From an uncultured Gemella sp. (GTDB lineage Bacteria; Bacillota; Bacilli; Staphylococcales; Gemellaceae): a stretch of 17,618 nucleotides of DNA. A program made the translations under genes and the position numbers. Of this stretch, positions 1-5,791 are shown one piece after another (the first letter of the stretch is position 1; each line of letters starts with the position of its first letter). The notes beneath the pieces were generated by a model. That model worked only from the letters and a program-made list of their open reading frames with translations, was not told the DNA's origin and did no database searches. The stretch covers positions 1 through 17,618 of the forward strand of contig CAKMQF010000004.1 of assembly GCA_927911745.1 (NCBI GenBank), given 5' to 3'.

Positions 1-96
1 GGTATTTATTTTTAACTTTTTTGTCTCACATCATTACAAATGTACATTTTTTAAAATATTTTAAAAGTATTCTAAATTAGCCATTTCTTCTATAAA

Positions 97-835
97 CTAC
101 TTATTTAATCTACTTTCACAATATGCATCTATGGCTTTTAGAAGTATATTCAGCTACCCCCTCTCCAAATTTATCTATATTATTTTTAAATTCTGGATTT
201 TGAGAATATCCTTTTCCTATATATGAGAATACTTCTACACTGCAATCAAAAGCATACTTATTCATATAGTTATATAATTCTTCGACTTTCGATTGAACTT
301 CTTTTTCTTCTATATCTATATTATTTTTTCTGTATTCAGCCATTGAACGAAAAACACTATTAAATTTCTCAGCAACGATATCTTCTTTACCGCTCTGTCT
401 TTTTTTAGATTCTTCTATTGTTCCTTTCCCATATTTTTCTATAGCTTGATCTTCATACTTATTTAAGTCCTCTTTTTTAAATCCATTAAATTTTTCTTCT
501 ATAGTCATTTTTTGTTCTCCTTTATATGTTTTTATTGATTTTTCTATATTATGAAGAATTATTTCAAACTTCTCTTTTTCTTTTAAAATTAATTCACGTT
601 GCTGTTCAAGTATTTTTAAACTATCAATATCTCCATCAAGTAATTCTTTTATATCATTTAACTTAAACTTTAGAAATCTATAAAATAAAATCTTTTGAAG
701 TTTATCTAAATTCTCATCTGTATAATCTCTATACCCATTATTTAATTTTTCTGGAATCAATAATCCTATCTCATCATAATATTGCAATGTTCTTGCACTC
801 ACTCCTGTAAGTTTTGCGACTTCATTTATTCTCAT
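97..835 (-). CDS. MerR-family regulator with TipAS-type effector domain, frameshifted near its C-terminus
   Basis: Transcriptional activator of the Mta/TipA type. Residues 1-70, counted from the chosen start, form the winged-helix MerR DNA-binding domain (INEVAKLTGVSARTLQYYDE, then NGYRDYTDENL). A charged coiled coil spans about 75-110, and about 115-235 matches the TipAS ligand-binding domain (EKFNGFKKEDLNKYEDQA). In TipA-type proteins this domain binds multidrug or thiopeptide ligands. ATG 835 was chosen because AGGAG lies 7 nt upstream and MerR domains begin here. An in-frame ATG at 865 would add ten residues. As read, the gene stops at 116. Removing one T from the run 136-139 changes the ending ..SKSHRCIL to ..SKAIDAYCESRLNK, stopping at 97, which is the usual TipAS ending. 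The upstream promoter indicates autoregulation. The inducer and other targets cannot be deduced. Confidence 0.88.
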
Positions 836-878
836 CTTCGCTCCTAAATCCTTGATATATTTCACCAGTGATATACCT

Positions 879-909
879 ATTATATACTATCACGTAACGT
901 AATGGTCAA
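879..909 (-). promoter_or_regulatory. MerR-type autoregulated promoter and operator
   Basis: On the minus strand, TTGACC (904-909) and TATAAT (879-884) are separated by 19 bp, the overlong spacer typical of MerR-activated promoters. Inside the spacer, 889-903 is a 15-bp palindrome (ATTACGT-T-ACGTGAT on the minus strand) with one mismatched pair. This is where MerR proteins bind and unwind the promoter. It lies directly upstream of the regulator's own start at 835, so autoregulation is the natural reading. Confidence 0.85.
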
Positions 910-920
910 TACTAAAATAA

Positions 921-953
921 AAAAATCGCTAAGAAAATTTCTTAACGATTTTT
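921..953 (-). terminator. Rho-independent terminator of queT
   Basis: Arms 921-935 and 939-953 pair with a 3-nt loop. In the minus-strand RNA the single imperfect position becomes a G-U wobble, and the stem continues into a U-rich tract (minus-strand TTTTTTTATTTT). It lies just past the queT stop at 966 and insulates the merR promoter. Confidence 0.85.
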
Positions 954-965
954 TATGAATATTAT

Positions 966-1489
966 TCAAATACTTTTTTTAAGATCAATAGCTTTATTTA
1001 GGGCTTCTGTAATAACAATACCGATTACCATTACAACAACTTGTGATAATAAAAGTGATCCATAAATTGCTGTGAACGCTTCAAATTCGAATGGTACTCT
1101 TGCAGAGTTTTCACCGCTAAAAATAGCAATTTCATATGCAATAATTGGCATACAAACCACTAAGTAAATAACAATATTAAGGATGTGTCTAGCGATTCTA
1201 TTTTTCACAAATTTGAATACAAAAACACTTATAGCTAACGCTAAACCTGTCCCTAATGTTCCAAAGAACACATCTACTATACCAAGTGGACTAAAAATAT
1301 TTGCTATTGCTACACCTAAAGTTATAGGGAACCAATATTTTTACTAAATACCACTAATTGAGATAGTGATTCACTAATACGTAATTGAATAGCACCGTAT
1401 GAAAATGGTGCGATAGCAACTGTTAAAACAACATATATAGCTGCTATTAATGCTTGAATAGTCAATACTTTAACTGTATTATTTCTCAT
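966..1489 (-). pseudogene. queT: QueT-family ECF transporter substrate-binding (S) subunit, frameshifted
   Basis: Integral membrane S-component for uptake of a queuosine precursor (preQ0/preQ1 class), expected to work with a shared ECF energy-coupling module encoded elsewhere. ATG 1489 follows AAGGAG. The first 54 codons contain the family signature FSYGAIQLRISESLSQLVVF, then the frame stops at about 1325. The rest is read in the next frame to 966 (IVDVFFGTLGTGLALAISVF). Adding one T to the run 1338-1342 joins the two parts into SKKYWFPITLGVAIANIFSP, giving about 174 residues, the usual length of the family, with about five or six hydrophobic helices. The join is so clean that either a sequencing error or a very recent mutation is likely. 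The long 5' leader with a preQ1-like element supports the assignment. Confidence 0.85.
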
Positions 1490-1524
1490 TATATATCTCC
1501 TTGTCTTGTTTAAGAGAAATTAAA

Positions 1525-1554
1525 GAAGTACTGATTAAGAGAAATCAGTACTTC
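1525..1554 (-). terminator. Perfect 12-bp hairpin in the queT leader
   Basis: Arms 1525-1536 and 1543-1554 pair perfectly around a 6-nt loop, immediately 3' of the preQ1-like aptamer. On the minus strand it is followed by a modest U-rich stretch (TTTAATTTCTCTT), and it may be the expression-platform terminator. On the plus strand it is followed by eight T, but no plus-strand gene ends here. The loop sequence TTAAGAGAAAT is repeated at 1510-1520. Confidence 0.55.
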
Positions 1555-1588
1555 AAGTTTTTTTTATAGATGGATTTCTCAAACATCT
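1554..1588 (-). ncRNA. preQ1-I-like riboswitch aptamer candidate
   Basis: The minus strand has a 5-bp stem AGATG/CATCT enclosing an 11-nt loop that starts UUU, directly followed by AUAAAAAAAACUUG. The preQ1-I class has the same architecture: a short stem, an 11-12-nt loop beginning UU, then an AUAAAAAACUA-type A-rich tail that folds back on the loop. The loop GAG can pair with tail CUU to form the pseudoknot, with one wobble. The loop lacks the usual ACACC, and the A-run is longer than in the classic form. Placement in the leader of queT, a common target of this class, is the strongest support. Confidence 0.55.
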
Positions 1589-1653
1589 TTTATTATAATA
1601 AAGTCAGAAGACAAATAACCTTACCTATGTAAAATTAAATATCAACGTCATTT

Positions 1654-1683
1654 ATACTAACACATATTATATCCATTAGTCAA
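1654..1683 (-). promoter_or_regulatory. queT promoter
   Basis: On the minus strand, TTGACT (1678-1683) and TAGTAT (1654-1659) are 18 bp apart. Transcription would begin near 1647, giving a leader of about 160 nt before the start codon. That is long enough for the aptamer and hairpin found there. Confidence 0.6.
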
Positions 1684-1762
1684 TAAAAATATAAAAAAAT
1701 TATAAAAAAATAATGTAATGCTAAATTTTTTATAAAAATATTCTGCATTTACAATTTTAATA

Positions 1763-1771
1763 TGTTAAAAT
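1763..1771 (+). promoter_or_regulatory. Possible extended -10 promoter of rpsT
   Basis: TGTTAAAAT on the plus strand matches an extended -10 box (TG, one base, TAAAAT). No good -35 box is visible at the right distance. The site would give a leader of about 85 nt ahead of rpsT. Confidence 0.4.
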
Positions 1772-1777
1772 GAGGTA

Positions 1778-1829
1778 GTTGTATCTAACAACACTTAATT
1801 CATTGTAATTAAGAATATTAATTAATATT
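1778..1829 (+). other. Structured 5' leader of rpsT
   Basis: Three consecutive inverted repeats precede the rpsT ribosome site: GTTGT/ACAAC (1778-1792), CTTAATT/AATTAAG (1794-1813) and the perfect 16-base palindrome AATATTAA/TTAATATT (1814-1829). AT-rich DNA yields such repeats easily, so an autoregulatory role is only a possibility. No other gene is visible in the 1490-1865 intergenic stretch. Confidence 0.3.
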
Positions 1830-1865
1830 TCTTAGTAATAAAACTATAATCAGGAGGTGAATCGA

Positions 1866-2108
1866 ATGCCAAACATTAAATCATCAGTATTAAGCGTAAG
1901 AAAAGATGCTAAAACTAATGCTGCTAACACAGCTAAAAAATCTGAAATGCGTACAGCTATTAAAAAAGCTAAAGTAGCTAAATCTGAAGGTGCTGCTAAC
2001 GCTGCAGAGTTAGTAAACCTTGCTTACAAAAAAATCGATAAAGCTGCTAAAACTAACTTAATCCACAAAAACGCAGCTGCTAGATATAAATCAAACCTAG
2101 CTAAATAA
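1866..2108 (+). CDS. rpsT: 30S ribosomal protein S20
   Basis: Small basic protein of 80 residues that binds 16S rRNA in the 30S subunit. The start MPNIKSSVLSVRKDAKTNAA and the lysine/alanine-rich body (EMRTAIKKAKVAKSEG, LIHKNAAARYKSNL) are typical of bacterial S20. ATG 1866 is preceded by a strong AGGAGGTGA at 1852-1860. A GTG at 1857 lies inside that ribosome site and is rejected as the start. This is one of only three plus-strand genes in the window. In Bacillus it is a neighbour of holA and the comE operon. Here metI and malY lie between. Confidence 0.97.
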   Translation: MPNIKSSVLSVRKDAKTNAANTAKKSEMRTAIKKAKVAKSEGAANAAELVNLAYKKIDKAAKTNLIHKNAAARYKSNLAK

Positions 2109-2115
2109 TTTTATT

Positions 2116-2144
2116 AACTACTCAGGCTTCTGAGTAGTTTTTTT
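2116..2144 (+). terminator. rpsT: Rho-independent terminator of rpsT
   Basis: A 10-bp stem AACTACTCAG/CTGAGTAGTT with loop GCTT (2116-2139) runs into a T-tract to 2144, beginning 7 bases after the rpsT stop codon. Confidence 0.93.
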
Positions 2145-2155
2145 ATTACTAATTA

Positions 2156-2192
2156 AAGGAAGAACCTAGAAATATTTTCTAAGTTCTTCCTT
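2156..2192 (-). terminator. Terminator hairpin of the metI-malY operon
   Basis: Outer arms 2156-2165 and 2183-2192 (AAGGAAGAAC/GTTCTTCCTT) enclose a further 6-bp stem after one mismatch. It lies just past the malY stop at 2204. The minus-strand tail is only moderately U-rich (TTTAATTAG). Together with the rpsT terminator it separates the converging transcripts. Confidence 0.75.
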
Positions 2193-2203
2193 CTTGCGTA
2201 ATT

Positions 2204-3388
2204 CTATTTATTAAAATTGTTAATTATTCTATCAATAGCCTCTTTTACATTATCCGGGCTAGTTGCTAGATTTATTCTAATATATTTATTATAACCTTTA
2301 CCAAACCAATGACCAAAATCAATCGCTAGACCACATTCGTCTTGTATGAATTGTTTTGTTGTTTTTCCATCTAGTACTTTTTCTAAATTAACAAATACTA
2401 AATACGTTCCTTCTAATGGATATACCTTAATTGCTGGAACTTTTTCTTTAAGAGTGTCATGTAGTAAAGTATAATTATATAATACTGTTTCTTTTAAACC
2501 TTCAAGCCATTCATGCCCTTCTCTATAACCAGCCTCTAGAGCAATTTGCCCTAGTAAGCTAGGTTCCGCTTCTAAGTTTTCTTTTTTATATTTATCAAAA
2601 ACCATTCTTACTTTTTCGTCAGGAATTAATAAAGTTGCATGAACCAATGAAGCAAGGTTAAATGTTTTCGATCCTGAATTAGCGACAATAAGACGATGAT
2701 TATATTTTCCATCTTCCAGTGCTAATGCAGAAATTTGCTTGTGATTATTATATGTAAAATCTTGATGAATCTCGTCAGATAATACAAGTACATCATACTT
2801 CTCACAAATTTCAAAAACACGTTTTTGTTCTTCTAACGTCCAGACTCTACCTACCGGATTATGAGGTGAACAGTGAATATATAATTTTACATTGTTATCA
2901 CGAATCTCTTTTTCAAATGTATCAAAATCTATTTTAAATTCACCATTTTCCTCAAGTAGCGGCGATTCAACTAGTTTTCTTCCACTATTTCTAATAGAAT
3001 TAGCAAATGGATAATATACAGGTGGCATAATTATAACTGAATCTTCTTTTTCCGTATACGCATGAATTACCCATAAAATTGCTTGGACAATACCAGGAGC
3101 AAATCTTATCCATTGCTTATCAACATTGACATCATACTTTTGTTTTTGCCATTTTTTATATTCATCATAATAACTTTCAGGTAACTTAGTATAACCGAAA
3201 ACTCCATGATTTACACGTTCAATCAGCACTTCTCTTATACTATCTGGAGTTTTAAATTCCATATCAGCTACCCACATAGCAAGTAAATCTTTATCTCCGA
3301 ATCGCTCTTCTAAAGCATCCCATTTTAAACTATTCGTATTTCTTCTTTCAACGTAATACTTATTTACAAATTCTTCTACTCTACTCAT
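2204..3388 (-). CDS. malY: MalY/PatB-type PLP-dependent cystathionine beta-lyase (class I/II aminotransferase fold)
   Basis: Cytoplasmic PLP enzyme of 394 residues, full length for the MalY/PatB group, which cleaves C-S bonds in cystathionine, cystine or related thioethers. Visible landmarks are LLAMWVADMEFKTPDSI near the N-terminus, NPVGR (177-181), the cofactor aspartate in SDEIHQD (D205), the Schiff-base lysine in SGSKTFNLAS (K241), and a C-terminal YIRINLATS with the carboxylate-binding arginine. ATG 3388 follows AGAGGA. The gene begins 12 nt after the metI-like stop and shares its transcript, so the pair can run cystathionine synthesis followed by beta-elimination to homocysteine. MalY proteins may have regulatory side roles. 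The exact substrate is not proven by sequence. Confidence 0.9.
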   Translation of the reverse strand: MSRVEEFVNKYYVERRNTNSLKWDALEERFGDKDLLAMWVADMEFKTPDSIREVLIERVNHGVFGYTKLPESYYDEYKKWQKQKYDVNVDKQWIRFAPGIVQAILWVIHAYTEKEDSVIIMPPVYYPFANSIRNSGRKLVESPLLEENGEFKIDFDTFEKEIRDNNVKLYIHCSPHNPVGRVWTLEEQKRVFEICEKYDVLVLSDEIHQDFTYNNHKQISALALEDGKYNHRLIVANSGSKTFNLASLVHATLLIPDEKVRMVFDKYKKENLEAEPSLLGQIALEAGYREGHEWLEGLKETVLYNYTLLHDTLKEKVPAIKVYPLEGTYLVFVNLEKVLDGKTTKQFIQDECGLAIDFGHWFGKGYNKYIRINLATSPDNVKEAIDRIINNFNK

Positions 3389-3400
3389 TATTTCTGTCCT

Positions 3401-4486
3401 CTATACTTCTAAAGCTTGTGTGAAATCTTCTAATAAATCTTCAATATCTTCAATACCTACAGATATTCTCAATAAATCTGGTGTTAATCCATAAGAAAGT
3501 CGTAATTCTTCTGGAATATCAAAATGAGTTTGAGTCGTAGGATAAGTAACTAATGTTTCTACTCCTCCTAAACTTTCTGCGAATGTTGCAACCTTTAATG
3601 AACGTAGAAATGCATCAATCTTAGAAGCGTCGTGAAGTTTAAAACTAAGCATAGCTCCTTTTTTCGGATATAGTACTTCCTTAACATTTGGATTTTTTTC
3701 TAACTCTTCTGCTAATTTCATAGCATTTTTCTCTTGTTGATTAAAACGTAATGGTAAAGTTTTTAAACTTCTAATAAATAACCAACTATCAAATGACGAC
3801 AATACAGCTCCTGTTGTATTAGAAATCCATGCTAATCTTTCTCCAATTTGTTCATCATTAGTAATTACAGCTCCAGCTAAAATATCATTGTGTCCTGTTA
3901 AATATTTTGTAGCTGAGTGAACAACAATATCAGCACCCATAGTTAATGGTTTCTGTCTTAATGGAGTTAATAAAGTATTATCTACTATTAATAAAGCATT
4001 TTTTTCTTTAGCAATTTTTGCAACTTTCTCTATATCAACTTCTTGCATTAATGGATTAGTTGGGGTTTCTATAAATACTGCTTTAGTATTTCCTGTAATT
4101 TTCAATTCAAGATCTTCCTCATCAGTGAAATAGATGAATTGCTGTGCTCCTTTACGTTCAAGTTCATCAAAATATCTAAAACTTCCACCGTATAAATCTC
4201 TAGAAACTAGAAATTCACTATTCAATTCAAATAATTCAAAAACTAATTGAATTGCACTCATACCTGAACTCGTTGCTATCGCACGACATCCTTCTTCTAA
4301 TTCACACAATCCTTCTTCTAAAATTGTACGAGTAGGATTTTTTGTCCTTGTGTAATCATAACCCGTACTTTCACCTAATCCAGGATGAGCATATGCTGTA
4401 GATAAATATATCGGTGTTACAATCGCACCCGTTACTTTGTCTTTTCTATTTCCTAATTGAGCCAATTTAGTTTCAATTTTCTTCAT
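3401..4486 (-). CDS. metI: MetI-like cystathionine gamma-synthase / O-acetylhomoserine thiolyase (Cys/Met PLP enzyme)
   Basis: PLP enzyme of methionine synthesis that joins an activated homoserine with cysteine or sulfide. The N-terminus (ETKLAQLGNR, TPIYLSTAY, YDYTRTKNPT) closely resembles Bacillus MetI. Counted from the chosen start, LYGGS holds the PLP-phosphate tyrosine (Y99), VDNT the cofactor aspartate (D169) and SATKYLTGH the Schiff-base lysine (K194). The C-terminal GVETLVTYPTTQTH and LLRISVGIED complete the fold. There are 361 residues. ATG 4486 is preferred because GAGG lies 9 nt upstream. An in-frame ATG at 4501 would place that ribosome site inside the gene. It is the first gene of a two-gene operon with the MalY-type lyase. 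No SAM or T-box riboswitch is visible in the short leader. Confidence 0.9.
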   Translation of the reverse strand: MKKIETKLAQLGNRKDKVTGAIVTPIYLSTAYAHPGLGESTGYDYTRTKNPTRTILEEGLCELEEGCRAIATSSGMSAIQLVFELFELNSEFLVSRDLYGGSFRYFDELERKGAQQFIYFTDEEDLELKITGNTKAVFIETPTNPLMQEVDIEKVAKIAKEKNALLIVDNTLLTPLRQKPLTMGADIVVHSATKYLTGHNDILAGAVITNDEQIGERLAWISNTTGAVLSSFDSWLFIRSLKTLPLRFNQQEKNAMKLAEELEKNPNVKEVLYPKKGAMLSFKLHDASKIDAFLRSLKVATFAESLGGVETLVTYPTTQTHFDIPEELRLSYGLTPDLLRISVGIEDIEDLLEDFTQALEV

Positions 4487-4527
4487 TAAACAATACCTCA
4501 TTTTATTAATTTCTTTTCAACATTACT

Positions 4528-4556
4528 ATTATAACATTATATTTGTTCAGAATAAA
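4528..4556 (-). promoter_or_regulatory. metI-malY operon promoter
   Basis: On the minus strand, TATAAT (4528-4533) is preceded after 17 bp by the weak -35 TTTATT (4551-4556). A second TATAAT-like box lies at 4536-4541. The resulting leader is only about 40 nt, so control is more likely by a protein at the promoter than by an RNA switch. Confidence 0.55.
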
Positions 4557-4570
4557 CTAATTTATCTGAA
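4546..4570. promoter_or_regulatory. Operator-like inverted repeat over the metI -35 region
   Basis: TTCAGA and TCTGAA arms, extended by AAA/TTT-rich inner arms with one extra base, form a 25-bp imperfect dyad covering the predicted -35 box of the metI operon. It could be the site of a sulfur-metabolism repressor. I do not recognise it as a known consensus. Confidence 0.4.
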
Positions 4571-4628
4571 TTTTTTGTTTTTTTCGGAATATTTTTTGAT
4601 TAAATCCTTTTAATTACCTAAAATAAAA

Positions 4629-4688
4629 ATAGGAGCTACTTGACATGTTCAGTATTTCTAAGAAATAGACTTTGCCAAGCACCCCTAT
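4629..4688 (-). terminator. Long hairpin with U-tract after holA: operon terminator or small RNA
   Basis: On the minus strand, a stem of about 16 bp (4673-4688 with 4629-4645, one bulge, several G-U pairs) encloses an inner TATTTC/GAAATA hairpin. It is followed at once by TTTTTATTTT. It lies about 120 nt past the holA stop and would end that operon's transcript. A minus-strand TATAAT at 4696-4701 lies just upstream, so transcription could also begin at the foot of the hairpin. Confidence 0.6.
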
Positions 4689-4810
4689 AATGTATATTAT
4701 ATATCTAACTAACTTTTATGTAGTTAATTTAGATATCAATAAACTATTACAACTGTTAGTTCATATATTTTTAAAATTTTATAAAATTATAAAATCTTGA
4801 AAATAAAGTT
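4689..4810. other. AT-rich intergenic stretch with one further inverted repeat
   Basis: Between the hairpin and the holA stop there is no credible reading frame. The only structure seen is an imperfect inverted repeat with ATATCTAA/TTAGATAT outer arms (4701-4736). Its low complexity makes significance doubtful. Confidence 0.3.
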
Positions 4811-5791
4811 TTATTTTAGCTCTTCTATTAGTTTATTAATAAACAAATCTAATATCAAGTATTTATCCATATACGAAGATTTCAATAACTTATCATAATC
4901 AGCAGCTAAAATTAATGTTTTCATAATTTTGTCCACACTATAATTTCTAATACCTTGTGCCGCTAGTTGTACTCTATATGGATGAACTCCTAATTCTCTA
5001 GCTATATCTTTTTGTGAATAGTGTTCATTTAGCAGAACCTTTACTTTATAATATATTCGTAATTGTCCACTAATGAGTGATAATAAGAAAATCGGTTCTT
5101 CTTTTTTTAATACTAAAGAATTATAAACTACTCTTAATCTCGAATAATTTTTCCCGAATAACTCATTAGTTAAACTAAATACATCGTATTCTAAACTTCT
5201 CGTCGCTAGTAATTCGATATCTTCTCTAGTAATTACTTTCTTCTCATCACAATAAAGAAGCAGCTTTTCCAATTCTTTTTTTATATTAGCAAAATCTAAA
5301 CGCGTATAATTTACAAGAAATTCTGCATCATCTCTCGAAATTTTCAAATTGGCATCAGCAACAGTTTTCACTATATAGCTAGCTATTTCTTTTTCATTGA
5401 AATTAGAAAACTCCTTAACTTCTCCTACTTCTTTAATTTTCTTTATAAGTTTTTTTCTGCTATCAATCTTTTCAGAAATCTTTAAAATCAACACGACTTC
5501 TTCACTAATATTATCCAAATAACTTATTAATGTATCCACATTGTGTTCTACTTTAATCTTCTTAGGTTTAGCAAGTAAAAAATTACAATTTTCAGCAACT
5601 ACTACTTTTTCATTCCCAAATAAACCACTGCTTCTACATTCATACACTAAAGATTCCAATGTATTTTCATGCATATTTATTTTTATATAGTTAAATTCAT
5701 CCAATTCTTTTAAATACTTTTTAGCTATATTCTTTTCATAATCATTAATAGCTTCAAAATTTTCACCATATATTACATAGACATTTTTCAT
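4811..5791 (-). CDS. holA: DNA polymerase III delta subunit (clamp-loader)
   Basis: Clamp-loader subunit that opens the sliding clamp during chromosome replication. The 326-residue protein has the HolA layout: an N-terminal P-loop-like fold (VYVIYGENFEAINDYEKNI), LFGNEKVVVAENC at about 57-69, and LARELGVHPYRVQLA with the following helical collar near the C-terminus. Its length is close to the usual 330-345. The ATG shares one base with the comEC stop codon (TAATG), implying translational coupling, and GAGGT lies 11 nt upstream. The comEC-holA-rpsT neighbourhood is conserved in Bacillus relatives. Despite damage upstream in comEC, holA is undamaged, as expected of an essential gene. Confidence 0.95.
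   Translation of the reverse strand: MKNVYVIYGENFEAINDYEKNIAKKYLKELDEFNYIKINMHENTLESLVYECRSSGLFGNEKVVVAENCNFLLAKPKKIKVEHNVDTLISYLDNISEEVVLILKISEKIDSRKKLIKKIKEVGEVKEFSNFNEKEIASYIVKTVADANLKISRDDAEFLVNYTRLDFANIKKELEKLLLYCDEKKVITREDIELLATRSLEYDVFSLTNELFGKNYSRLRVVYNSLVLKKEEPIFLLSLISGQLRIYYKVKVLLNEHYSQKDIARELGVHPYRVQLAAQGIRNYSVDKIMKTLILAADYDKLLKSSYMDKYLILDLFINKLIEELK

Noticed and set aside
1..96. Next gene downstream of merR on the minus strand
   Set aside because: A short ATG frame (about 7 codons) ends at once, and no terminator or longer frame is visible before the window edge.
1554..1588. preQ1-II class aptamer ahead of queT
   Set aside because: The larger preQ1-II fold and its conserved 3' pseudoknot with the ribosome site are not seen. 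The short stem plus A-rich tail fits class I better.
4487..4628. SAM riboswitch or T-box ahead of metI
   Set aside because: The leader from the predicted start is only about 40 nt, and none of the conserved elements (kink-turn core, T-box TGGNACCGCG-type segment) is present.
4629..4688. TPP riboswitch, suggested by AGGGGTGC on the minus strand
   Set aside because: The CTGAGA and later conserved TPP segments are absent, and the sequence folds instead into one hairpin with a U-tract.
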